Positions 50,488-58,487 of a stretch of DNA of 64,000 nucleotides are shown one piece after another. This stretch comes from G963665215 sp963665215 (lineage in GTDB: Bacteria > Chloroflexota > Dehalococcoidia > Lucifugimonadales > CAUZJF01): contig CAXXWW010000002.1 of NCBI GenBank assembly GCA_963665215.2, positions 1 through 64,000 of the forward strand, written 5' to 3'. The notes under the pieces were generated by a model. That model did no database searches. It was not told where the DNA came from and saw nothing but the letters and a program-made list of their open reading frames with translations. How positions within the stretch are numbered: position 1 is the first letter of the stretch; each line of letters begins with the position of its first letter. A program made the position numbers and the translations under genes.

Positions 50488-52338
50488 CTATTCCGACTGC
50501 TCGGTAACGTGGGATTCCAAAATATCGCCTTCGGCGTAGTCCTGGAACCCTTCCACGACGATGCCGCCTTCCAGGCCGGCTCTGATCTCTCTCACGTCGT
50601 CTTTGAAGTGCTTCAGGCTACTCACAGGTCCGGCGAAGACACGACGATCGTTCCTAAGGACGTGGATCTGGGCTCCGCGCGATATGATGCCGTTATTCAC
50701 ATAGATGCCGGCCGCTTTCATCCCGCGACCCAGGCCGAACACGGCTCGCACCGTCGCAATTCCCTCCACGACATCCTTTGTGACGGGAGCCAGCAGTCCC
50801 TTGAGGGCCTTTTCGACGTCATCGACAAGCTCATAGATGATGTCGTAGGAGCGTATGTCGACGGCCTGCTGGTTGGCCAAAGTTGCGGCCCCAGGCTCGG
50901 GGCGGGTGCTGAACCCGATTATGATGGCCTTGGAGGCTACCGCCAGCAGGACATCGCTCTCCGTTATGCTGCCGCTGGCGGCGTGGATCAGGTTGACCCG
51001 GGTCGTCTCCGTGTTCAGATGCGCCAGCGCGGTACGCACTGCGTCGACGGTACCCTGGACATCAGTCTTGAGGATCAGGTCCAGTGCCGTGACCTCGCCC
51101 GACTCTAGCCTTGAGTATATCTCCTCAAGGCTCACCCCACTACCCTGCCCACTCTCGGCCAGCCTCTCGCGTATCCTCTTCTCGGCCATCTCTCGCGCGG
51201 TCTTCTCGTCGGACACTGCGCTGAATGTATCGCCGGCCTCGGGAAGACCGCTGATGCCCAGTATCTCGACGGGCTTGGAGGGTCCCGCGCGCTTTATGCT
51301 CTCCGCCTGGTCGTTCAGCATGGCCCTCACACGGCCCCTCACCTCCCCAGCAACCACGTTATCGCCAACGCGAAGGGTGCCAGTCTGCACCAGTACGGTG
51401 GCGACGGGCCCCCTGCTCTTGTCCACGCGAGCCTCGACGACGACGCCCCGCGCGAGCCGGTGCGGGTTGGCTCGAAGATTGCTTACCTCGGCCAGGACCG
51501 TAATGTTCTCGAGCAGATCGGAGACACCTTCGCCTTTTAGTGCGGAGACTGGGACAGAGATCACGTCGCCACCCCATTCCTCGATCAGCAGGTCGTGTTC
51601 TGCGAGCTGCCGCTTGATGCGGTCTTGATCGGCGTCGGGGCGGTCAATCTTGTTGATGACAGCGATCAGAGGCACTCCTGCGGCCTTGACGTGGTCGATG
51701 GCTTCCACAGTTTGGGGCATTATGCCGTCGTCGGCGGCAACTACCAGTACCGCAAAGTCGGTTACCCGCGCGCCTCTGGCCCGCATGGCGGTGAAGGCCT
51801 CGTGTCCCGGGGTGTCCAGGAAGGTGATCGGGGTCTCTTTGAACAAGACCTGATAAGCGCCGATGTGCTGGGTGATGCCCCCGACCTCTCCGGCAACCGT
51901 GTTTGTATTTCGGATGGCGTCCAGGAGCGTCGTCTTGCCATGGTCGACATGGCCTAGGATCGTCACTACCGGGGGGCGCGGCTCCAGGTGCGCCTCCTCC
52001 TCCTCATCCGGTGAGATGACCAGGGACCCTGTCCCACGCTGAGCTTCCTCGGTGGGTTTCACAGGAAAGCCGAATGACTGGGCGATCAGAGACGCTGTCT
52101 CGTACTCCACCACATCGTTAAGGGTCAGCATTTGACCGATTCGCATTAACTGCTTGATCACGTCTATGGGGTCGGCCCCCAGAAGCGTGGACAGGTCATG
52201 AACAGTCAGAACGCCGGGGATCTCCAGAGCAGTGGGCGACGATGTCTTTCCGAGAGACGCAACACCAGTTGGGGCCTGCGCCTCCACGGCGCCTCCTCCA
52301 TTCGCGCTGCCTTGCTCCTGTACAGGTTTGTTTGCCAT
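50488..52338 (-). CDS. infB: InfB, translation initiation factor IF-2
   Basis: IF-2 is a GTPase that loads initiator fMet-tRNA on the 30S subunit. The G1 motif VTILGHVDHGKTTLLDAI, G3 FLDTPGHEAFTAMR and G4 VINKIDRPDAD are all present, followed by domains II to IV with the C-terminal IYVNNGIISRGAQIHVLRND. Length (616 residues from ATG 52338) is short for the family, with a small N-terminal extension, as usual for Chloroflexota. Start 52347 would add only three residues (MRH). The gene lies between ylxR and rbfA. Confidence 0.95.
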   Translation of the reverse strand: MANKPVQEQGSANGGGAVEAQAPTGVASLGKTSSPTALEIPGVLTVHDLSTLLGADPIDVIKQLMRIGQMLTLNDVVEYETASLIAQSFGFPVKPTEEAQRGTGSLVISPDEEEEAHLEPRPPVVTILGHVDHGKTTLLDAIRNTNTVAGEVGGITQHIGAYQVLFKETPITFLDTPGHEAFTAMRARGARVTDFAVLVVAADDGIMPQTVEAIDHVKAAGVPLIAVINKIDRPDADQDRIKRQLAEHDLLIEEWGGDVISVPVSALKGEGVSDLLENITVLAEVSNLRANPHRLARGVVVEARVDKSRGPVATVLVQTGTLRVGDNVVAGEVRGRVRAMLNDQAESIKRAGPSKPVEILGISGLPEAGDTFSAVSDEKTAREMAEKRIRERLAESGQGSGVSLEEIYSRLESGEVTALDLILKTDVQGTVDAVRTALAHLNTETTRVNLIHAASGSITESDVLLAVASKAIIIGFSTRPEPGAATLANQQAVDIRSYDIIYELVDDVEKALKGLLAPVTKDVVEGIATVRAVFGLGRGMKAAGIYVNNGIISRGAQIHVLRNDRRVFAGPVSSLKHFKDDVREIRAGLEGGIVVEGFQDYAEGDILESHVTEQSE

Positions 52339-52384
52339 GTGCCTCAACAGTCCGAATATTAGAGCGAGTTACTCTGAGTCACCG

Positions 52385-52666
52385 CTAATTCGACACCATC
52401 GCCTCAATCGAGGACGTAACCCCTGCCCACTCTTCGTCAGTGAGCGGCTTTCGGAGCGCATACTCGACTCGGCTCTTTCTCAGCTTACCTCGAGCGCACT
52501 TACCGTCGGCGCAGACGTATGCACCTCGTCCGGGAAGCCTTCCCGTATGGTCTACCGCCACAGCGCCCTGTGGGGTAGCCGCCACGCGAACCAACTCACG
52601 CTTTGTGGTCTTATTCCCACAGACAACGCAGCTTCGCAGGGGCTCGTGCCCTTTGCCGCACTTCAT
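52385..52666 (-). CDS. ylxR: YlxR/DUF448 RNA-binding protein
   Basis: The 93-residue basic protein has the YlxR signature PLRSCVVCGNKTTKRELVRV and VDHTGRLPGRGAYVCADGKC. YlxR binds RNA and in Bacillus subtilis affects transcription. It lies between nusA (15 bases) and infB (46 bases) in the conserved order. The ATG at 52666 is the natural start. Confidence 0.88.
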   Translation of the reverse strand: MKCGKGHEPLRSCVVCGNKTTKRELVRVAATPQGAVAVDHTGRLPGRGAYVCADGKCARGKLRKSRVEYALRKPLTDEEWAGVTSSIEAMVSN

Positions 52667-52681
52667 GGCGTGCGACCCTTT

Positions 52682-54349
52682 CTAGCGTCTCCTGCCGGCC
52701 TTGGTCCTTCCGCCACGGGCGCCCGGCGCACCACCACGTCGGGCCCCACCACCCCGGCGGCCACGCCTCGGGCCGCCCCCGCGCCGCAGGTCCTCTATGT
52801 CCTCGGCGAACCGAATGGCCCCCGGCGCCGTTGAAGAGACACCGCGGAGAGCCCAGATATCCTTCGGCAAATCCTGTATGGAGACGGAGGGCTCACCGGC
52901 GAGAACGGGTTCTGCTTGGCGCTGCTTTTCCTCTTCCGCCAGGAGCAACTCTTCCGGTGTCAATTGCGCGGCGGCCGGCTCCTGCGCGGCCTCCTGCTCT
53001 GTGGGCTGATCCGCCGCCTCTGAAGTCTCGGCCTCTGCGACCGGCGCCTCCTGCGGCTCCTGTTCGGCGGCCGCCTCTTCGGTCCCTGCCTCCACCACCA
53101 CCTCTTCGACCTCCGCCGCCGCCACCACCTCCTCTACCTCTACCTCTACCTCTACCTCCGTCACGGCTATCTCCGGCTCTGCCTCGGGGACGGCCGCCTC
53201 TGCAGCGGCCTCCTCCGGCTCCGGCTCAACCACCGCAGCAACTTCTGCCGTCGCGGGAGCGGGAGTTTCAGGCGCGGCAGCCTCCGCGGTCTCGACTCCC
53301 TCCTCCGCGGCAGCCTGGACCTCGACATGGCTCTTTATGTCAACATTCAAGCCGCTCAGCCTGGCGGCGAGCCTGGCGTTTTGCCCTTCTTTGCCGATGG
53401 CAAGGGAGAGCTGACGCTCGGGTACAACTGCCACAGCCGACCCGGCATCCTCATCGATGTCCACGCGCATGACCATGGAGGGGCTAAGGGCACTGGCGAT
53501 GAACTTCGCGGGGTCTTTGTCCCACTGCACCACGTCTATCTTCTCGCCGTGCAGCTCGTTCACGATGTTTTGGATACGAATTCCGCGGAGCCCGACGCAG
53601 GACCCCACGGCATCTACGCCGTCTTGTTTCGCCCAGACCGCGACCTTGCTGCGCGAGCCCGGTTCCCTGGCGATGGCCACGATCTCCACCGCGCCGTTGT
53701 AGATCTCCGGGACCTCCATCTCAAACAACCGCTTCACGAGCAGTTTATCGGCCCTGGAGACGATGATCTCCGGCCCCTTGTTTGACGGGCGTATTGACTG
53801 GAGGAGCACCTTTAGCCTTTGGCCCACGCGGTACCGCTCATAGGGGGCCTGCTCGGATGGTGGGAGTATCGCCTCGGCGCGGCCCAGCTCGACAATGATC
53901 TGCCTAGGCTCCATCCTCTGGATGGTGACCGTGAATACGTCACCTTCCTTGTCGGCGAACTCCTGTAGGACCAGCTCGCGCTCAGCCTCCCTGAGCCGCT
54001 GAATCACCACCTGTTTTGCCGTCTGGGCAGCAATACGCCCAGCGCTGTGAGTGAGGGCCTCCGTGGCAACTTCATCCCCAATCTCGGCATCGGGCTGCAA
54101 CTTCCGGGCTTCGCCGAGCGCGATCTCCTGCTGCTCGTCCTCAACCTCATCAACCACAGTCTTGACGATTGAGACGCTCACATCTCCACTGGCAGGGTCG
54201 AGCTTGACAGAGATATTCTGGCCGGCGGCGGTGCTATCCCTCTTGTACGCGGAAACCAGGGCAGCCTCGATGGCCGACAGCACGATTTCTCTCGGCAGGT
54301 TGCGCTCGGATGCCAACTGTGTCAAAGCGATGATGAAATCGCTCTTCAT
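52682..54349 (-). CDS. nusA: NusA, transcription elongation/termination factor with long low-complexity tail
   Basis: NusA binds RNA polymerase and modulates pausing, termination and antitermination. Residues 1-130 form the N-terminal domain (KSDFIIALTQLASERNLPRE), then S1 (about 135-200, GDVFTVTIQRMEPRQIIVEL), KH1 (VCSCVGLRGIRIQ-like: VGSCVGLRGIRIQNIVNELH) and KH2 (LSLAIGKEGQNARLAARLSG). The core ends near residue 345. Beyond it there are about 210 residues rich in Glu, Ala, Pro and Val (repeated EVEVEVEE), and a tail RRGGGPRRGRRGGGARRGG that is strongly basic with RGG-like repeats. The usual helical acidic repeats of E. coli NusA are absent. The start is ATG 54349 with AGGAGG upstream; 15 more codons would run into the leader terminator. 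The usual upstream gene rimP is absent. Confidence 0.93.
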   Translation of the reverse strand: MKSDFIIALTQLASERNLPREIVLSAIEAALVSAYKRDSTAAGQNISVKLDPASGDVSVSIVKTVVDEVEDEQQEIALGEARKLQPDAEIGDEVATEALTHSAGRIAAQTAKQVVIQRLREAERELVLQEFADKEGDVFTVTIQRMEPRQIIVELGRAEAILPPSEQAPYERYRVGQRLKVLLQSIRPSNKGPEIIVSRADKLLVKRLFEMEVPEIYNGAVEIVAIAREPGSRSKVAVWAKQDGVDAVGSCVGLRGIRIQNIVNELHGEKIDVVQWDKDPAKFIASALSPSMVMRVDIDEDAGSAVAVVPERQLSLAIGKEGQNARLAARLSGLNVDIKSHVEVQAAAEEGVETAEAAAPETPAPATAEVAAVVEPEPEEAAAEAAVPEAEPEIAVTEVEVEVEVEEVVAAAEVEEVVVEAGTEEAAAEQEPQEAPVAEAETSEAADQPTEQEAAQEPAAAQLTPEELLLAEEEKQRQAEPVLAGEPSVSIQDLPKDIWALRGVSSTAPGAIRFAEDIEDLRRGGGPRRGRRGGGARRGGAPGARGGRTKAGRRR

Positions 54350-54390
54350 GTCTTTGGCTACCTCCTTACCCGCCGCGTTAATTGCTCTGA

Positions 54391-54416
54391 ACAAAAAAAG
54401 TGGGCCGCCCCACTTT
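54391..54416 (-). terminator. Intrinsic terminator in the nusA leader (possible attenuator)
   Basis: On the minus strand, AAAGTGGG and CCCACTTT pair around GCGG, followed by TTTTTTG. It lies between the nusA promoter and start codon, 40 bases ahead of the latter, so it is placed to control nusA by termination and antitermination. No gene lies upstream that needs its own terminator. Confidence 0.75.
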
Positions 54417-54471
54417 CAATGAAACCCACCTACCCCCCCTTCACTGACATTGCAGGGAGAGGGCCGGCCCC

Positions 54472-54500
54472 ATTATACCATCGCCGTGCTTTCAGCACAA
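54472..54500 (-). promoter_or_regulatory. Promoter of the nusA operon
   Basis: On the minus strand, TTGTGC (54500-54495) and TATAAT (54477-54472) are separated by 17 bases. The start point near 54465 would give a leader of about 115 bases that contains the terminator. Confidence 0.75.
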
Positions 54501-54946
54501 GCGCCTCAAAGGGTAGCCATGCCTCCCCATTCTCCACCCAAATTCCCTACTGAATAGCTCTAAAAGCGTGGTTACCGGTGGCGGCACCACGACCAGGGCA
54601 GACTACCCGAAGCTACAATCCCGGTCTGGGTTCGAGACGCAACGTACGGCCCAGGTTGTTCGAGTGCCCATTATTGAAATTCCGGCGGCCGAGCCATCGG
54701 ACTGAGAGCCGACGACTGGTTGCGGCGGGGTGTTGCCGTGGGGACGGCGGGATTGCCAGGGCGTCAAAGAGCATCCATAATATCCCGCTGAGGCCAGCAA
54801 TTGTGGGCTGCGTAGTCTAGCCCGGACCTGGGACCGCCGGCTCCCGGCATTTGTCGCCGTGCGCGCCCACAAGCGAAGGCTGGAGGCAACTGCTGTATCT
54901 GGCCGAACGCAGGCGCGCTCGGGCGTGCAGTATCTCCGGCCCGCCA
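54501..54946. other. Intergenic region between divergent nusA and modA
   Basis: No gene seen. Its nusA-side edge borders the nusA promoter; nothing like a molybdenum-cofactor riboswitch or ModE site could be recognised by eye ahead of modA. In-frame upstream starts for modA (54851) exist but precede the signal peptide by an unlikely leader. Confidence 0.4.
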
Positions 54947-55756
54947 ATGGCCAAGATCTGGGCCAGACCGGCGAGGGCATGCCACGTGCTGAGAAGGATT
55001 AGCCGGCTAATCTGGACCGTAGCCCTCCTGGGGTCACTGGCCGGATGTTCGTCGGGAGACGAGCATCCGGAGGAGTTGCTGGTGTTTGCGGCCGCAAGCC
55101 TGGCCAACGCCATGGACGAGATTGAGGATACCTTTGAGGCGCGCAGCGGGGTGAAAGTCGCGGTTAGCTACGGGGGTTCGCAGATGCTGGCGCAGCAGAT
55201 CGCCAGAGGAGCCCCGGCAGACATGTTCATCTCGGCGGGAGAATCTCCGGTGGGATTCCTGGCCGGACGGGGACTGCTGGAGCCTGCCGTGGCCGATCTT
55301 CTCACCAACAGGCTGGTCTTGGTCGTCCGGCCGGCGGCAGCTTCTGACGTAACTTCAATGGATCTGCTGAACGCGCCGGTGTTTGAACGGATCGCCCTTG
55401 CCGACCCAGAGCTCGCGCCGGCCGGCCGCTACGCGCGTGAGTCCCTCACCCGGCTGGGGCTCTGGGACGGGCTACAGAAAAAGCTGGTGTTTGGACCGCA
55501 CGTACGGGCTACACTGGCCTACGTGGAGTCCGGCAACGCAGACGCCGCGTTGGTGTACGCCACGGATGCCAGAGCCGGCCGGAACATCGAGATCCTGGAC
55601 ATCGTCCCGACCGACAGCTACACACGGATCGTCTACCCCGTGGCCGTCGTCAGGAGGGAGGAGCAGCGGGCGGCCACGATCGAGTTTTTCGATTTCCTCA
55701 GGAGTGCAGCGGCTCGGGAGACCTTCGTCAAGCACGGGTTTGAGGCAGCGGATTAG
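54947..55756 (+). CDS. modA: ModA, molybdate-binding lipoprotein
   Basis: ModA is the extracytoplasmic molybdate/tungstate-binding component of the ModABC importer. From ATG 54947 the 269-residue protein has an N-terminal signal ending in LLGSLAGCSSG (lipobox). The mature part starts ELLVFAAASLANAMDEIEDT, with the family motif FAAASL. It continues with SYGGSQMLAQQIARGAPADM and the C-terminal DAALVYATDA pattern. The signal suggests lipid anchoring, as in Gram-positive and Chloroflexota transporters. GTG 54986 is a possible alternative. First gene of modABC. Confidence 0.93.
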   Translation: MAKIWARPARACHVLRRISRLIWTVALLGSLAGCSSGDEHPEELLVFAAASLANAMDEIEDTFEARSGVKVAVSYGGSQMLAQQIARGAPADMFISAGESPVGFLAGRGLLEPAVADLLTNRLVLVVRPAAASDVTSMDLLNAPVFERIALADPELAPAGRYARESLTRLGLWDGLQKKLVFGPHVRATLAYVESGNADAALVYATDARAGRNIEILDIVPTDSYTRIVYPVAVVRREEQRAATIEFFDFLRSAAARETFVKHGFEAAD

Positions 55757-55873
55757 CTGTCCCCCACCCCGGCAAAACCGAGAGGCCGACGACGCCCAAC
55801 GCTCCTTTCCCTCGGGGGCCGTGTCGGCGGCTGATCAACCATACTCTCAAGGTGGAGGACTAGACTTACCGCT

Positions 55874-56545
55874 TTGGACCTGTCACTGCTGGCGCTGACC
55901 CTGTGGATCGCCGTGGTCGCTACCCTGATCAACCTGCCGGTTGCCCTCGCGGTGAGCTGGCTGGTGGTGAAGAGGAAGGTCTGGGGGAGCTTCGTCATCG
56001 ACATGCTGGTGTCTCTGCCCCTGGCGCTCCCCCCAGTGGCCATAGGCTTCTTTCTCCTCTTGATATTGGGGCGAGAAGGCCCCATAGGCGCGTTGGTCCA
56101 AAGGGTGCTGGGGGTCGACATCGTATTTACGTGGGTGGCGGCTGCGCTGGCGTCGGCAGTGGTCTCCTTCCCTCTGATTGCCAGGACGATTATGGTGGCC
56201 ATGGATGCGGTCGACGAGCGGCTGGAGATGTCGGCCCGAAGCCTCGGCGCCGGCCCGTGGAGAGTGGCGGCCACTGTCACCATCCCATTGGCGTATCGCG
56301 GAATCGCCGCGGGGGTGCTACTGGGCTTTGTGCGGGCCCTGAGCGAGTTCGGCGCAACCATCACAGTCGCAGGCAACATCGCCGGCCGAACGCAGACGCT
56401 GCCTCTGGCGATCTACACCAGCGCCTTACTCGGAGAAGACGCCAAGGCGTTAGCCCTGGTGTCGGTATCCATGGGGCTTGCCATCATCACACTACTGGCG
56501 CACAACTGGCTGCTGAAACGGGCCAGCAGGCGGACCGGCACCTGA
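55874..56545 (+). CDS. modB: ModB, molybdate ABC permease
   Basis: The 223-residue membrane subunit has five to six helices with the BPD transporter signature (EAA loop) LEMSARSLGAGPWRVAATVT and PLAYRGIAAGVLLGFVRALSE. The ending FGATITVAGNIAGRTQTLPL is typical of ModB. It opens the path for molybdate in the inner membrane. The start is TTG 55874 (MDLSLLALTL). It lies 117 bases after modA. The length is normal (about 225). Confidence 0.93.
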   Translation: MDLSLLALTLWIAVVATLINLPVALAVSWLVVKRKVWGSFVIDMLVSLPLALPPVAIGFFLLLILGREGPIGALVQRVLGVDIVFTWVAAALASAVVSFPLIARTIMVAMDAVDERLEMSARSLGAGPWRVAATVTIPLAYRGIAAGVLLGFVRALSEFGATITVAGNIAGRTQTLPLAIYTSALLGEDAKALALVSVSMGLAIITLLAHNWLLKRASRRTGT

Positions 56546-56700
56546 TCGGGAACACGGCGGGCAAGTCCGAATCTGTCTGCGGCGGCCGACCCGCTCATAG
56601 CCCGGGTGGATGGAGACTGAGGTCCTAGATAGGAGAATATGTCGGAGTCTAGCGGTGTAATGAGAAGCCGTCGAGTCGGTCTGGGACCGGAGGGCCACCC

Positions 56701-57816
56701 GTGGGCGTGAATGAGCCACTGCTAGCGTTCAGCCTCACCAAGCGGTACCCGGGCTTTTCTCTCGAGTGCAAGGCCGAATTCAATTCCGGTTTGACAGCGA
56801 TCTTCGGCCCGTCGGGGAGCGGCAAGACAACGCTGCTAAACTGCTTAGCCGGGCTGACGAGGCCCGATGAGGGGGAGATAGTGGCGCTTGGCGAGACGGT
56901 CTACTCGTCGGCGATGCAGAGGAACCTGCCACCGGATAGGAGGCGCTTTGGCTACGTGTTCCAGGACGCAGCACTATTTCCTCACCTGACCGTGTGGGGC
57001 AACATCCGGTACGGCTACAGGCTGACCCCACCCGCCCGCCGCAGGATCGAGCCGGAGCAGCTCGTGCAGCTTTTCCGGCTTGAGGCGCTGCTGGACAGGG
57101 GCGTCGGCAGCCTGTCAGGGGGTGAGCGGCAGAGGGTGGCCCTGGCCAGGGCGCTGGCCACCTCCCCCAATGTGCTGCTCCTGGACGAACCGCTGGGCTC
57201 GCTGGATGTCGCCTTCCGAGGTATCATCATCCGATACCTCAAGCGCATATGGTCCGAGCTCCGGACCCCAATCCTCTATGTCTCCCATTCGATCTCCGAG
57301 GTGATGGCCATTGCCGAGGACATGCTCGTGCTGTCCGAAGGCAAAGCGGTCATCCAGGGGAGGCCGTCCCAGGTGTTGGTCCACCCCGGCGTCAGCGCCA
57401 TGGCCGACTACGCGACGCTGGAAAACGTTCTGGAAGCCGAGGTTGTGTCGCGCGAAGACGGCGGAGATCTGTCCAAACTGAGGGTCGGCCGGGTGCAGCT
57501 ACGGGCGCTGGAAGTGCGCTCCGAGCCCGGCGACGTGGTAACCATCTCGCTGCGGGCCGGGGACATCATCCTGGCGCTGGAGGTGCCATCGAAGATCAGC
57601 GCGCAGAACATCCTGCAGGCCACCGTGGAGGAGATCCACACGACGGGGGCGCGCGTTCTGGTCTACGTCGACATCGGCACGCGGCTGGTCGTGGAGATTA
57701 CGCCCGGCGCACTGAGGGAACTTGGGCTACGTGAGGGCCAGCAGGTGTACCTCATCATAAAGAGCACCAGCATCTTGGTGATGGACGCTGCGGGGAGCGC
57801 CGCTCCTACCCAGTAA
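56701..57816 (+). CDS. modC: ModC, molybdate ABC ATPase
   Basis: The 371-residue ATPase has Walker A FGPSGSGKTTLLNCLAG (about residue 38), the signature SLSGGERQRVALARAL, Walker B NVLLLDEPLGSLD and the H-loop YVSHSISEVMA. A C-terminal TOBE/MOP-type regulatory domain (about 300-365, ISAQNILQATVEEIHTTGA) binds the oxyanion in this family. It energises ModB. GTG 56701 is followed by the expected early strand. A 155-base gap separates it from modB. The stop overlaps by 11 bases the end of the convergent cupredoxin gene. Confidence 0.93.
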   Translation: MGVNEPLLAFSLTKRYPGFSLECKAEFNSGLTAIFGPSGSGKTTLLNCLAGLTRPDEGEIVALGETVYSSAMQRNLPPDRRRFGYVFQDAALFPHLTVWGNIRYGYRLTPPARRRIEPEQLVQLFRLEALLDRGVGSLSGGERQRVALARALATSPNVLLLDEPLGSLDVAFRGIIIRYLKRIWSELRTPILYVSHSISEVMAIAEDMLVLSEGKAVIQGRPSQVLVHPGVSAMADYATLENVLEAEVVSREDGGDLSKLRVGRVQLRALEVRSEPGDVVTISLRAGDIILALEVPSKISAQNILQATVEEIHTTGARVLVYVDIGTRLVVEITPGALRELGLREGQQVYLIIKSTSILVMDAAGSAAPTQ

Positions 57817-58487
57817 CCTCCAGCGTACCCTTCATGTCCCCGTGGCCCGGTATCTCGCAGGTGTACTCGTAGGTGCCCGCAGCTGCCGCTGGCAGTTCGA
57901 TCAGCTTTTCACTCCCTCCCACAGTCGTTAAGTCAATATCCAGTTGCTTGATGGTGAAGGTGTGAGTCAAGAGGTCACTATTCTTGACGACGAATCTGGC
58001 GGGCTGGCTGGCTGACACCAGCAGCGTGGTCGGATGGAATTCCGTACCTTTCATATCCACCTCAATAGACCCGACTTTGTCGGACGCGCTGACAGGTGTC
58101 AGCTGTGTGAGGTGAAGCACGCCGGACAGCGCCATAAGACCTACGACGACCACGGTAATAGCCACAAAGGACCTCCGCTCGCCCCCAGTGGACACCGTAC
58201 GAGCGGTCCCGCGGCGACGCTGGACAAAGGCGACGATTCCACCTACCGTCGCCACGATCAGCGCAACAATCAGCGGCAAGCCAAGGCCGAAGTCGAAGAA
58301 GCTGTTAACGTGCCTCAGCGCGGGGATGATGAAGGGGGTGTTGAGGAGGAGGTTGAGCAGCGACCAGACCGCAGCGGCAATGAGCGCCCAACTCCCAAAC
58401 CGCCATGCCAGCGCGGCGAAGGTAACAGTGGGGACCGCGAATATGGTGGCCAAGACGATTACAAACGCTTCACCCCCCAGAGCTAAA
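57806..58487 (-). pseudogene. Membrane cupredoxin-like protein cut off from its start by IS1380
   Basis: The remaining frame encodes four membrane helices (AFVIVLATIFAVPTVTFAAL, WALIAAAVWSLLNLLLN, LPLIVALIVATVGGIVAFVQ, FVAITVVVVGLMALSGVL) and a C-terminal cupredoxin domain with the type-1 copper ligands: His in DLLTHTFTIKQL, and Cys, His and Met in YEYTCEIPGHGDMKG. Nearest upstream coding DNA now lies across IS1380 copy C. On rejoining at the 4-base duplication CTAA, the frame goes back only to a GTG at about 60229 (VESRCRALALGGEAF), preceded by stops TGA TAA. So the element sits about eight codons after the native start. Expression would need a start inside the element (ORF to 58618). Confidence 0.75.

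Noticed and set aside
52603..53472. 289-codon Pro/Arg-rich frame on the plus strand
   Set aside because: It is the antisense shadow of the low-complexity NusA tail.
54630..54660. tRNA-like GGTTCGA stretch upstream of modA
   Set aside because: No acceptor stem, D-arm or anticodon arm can be built around it.
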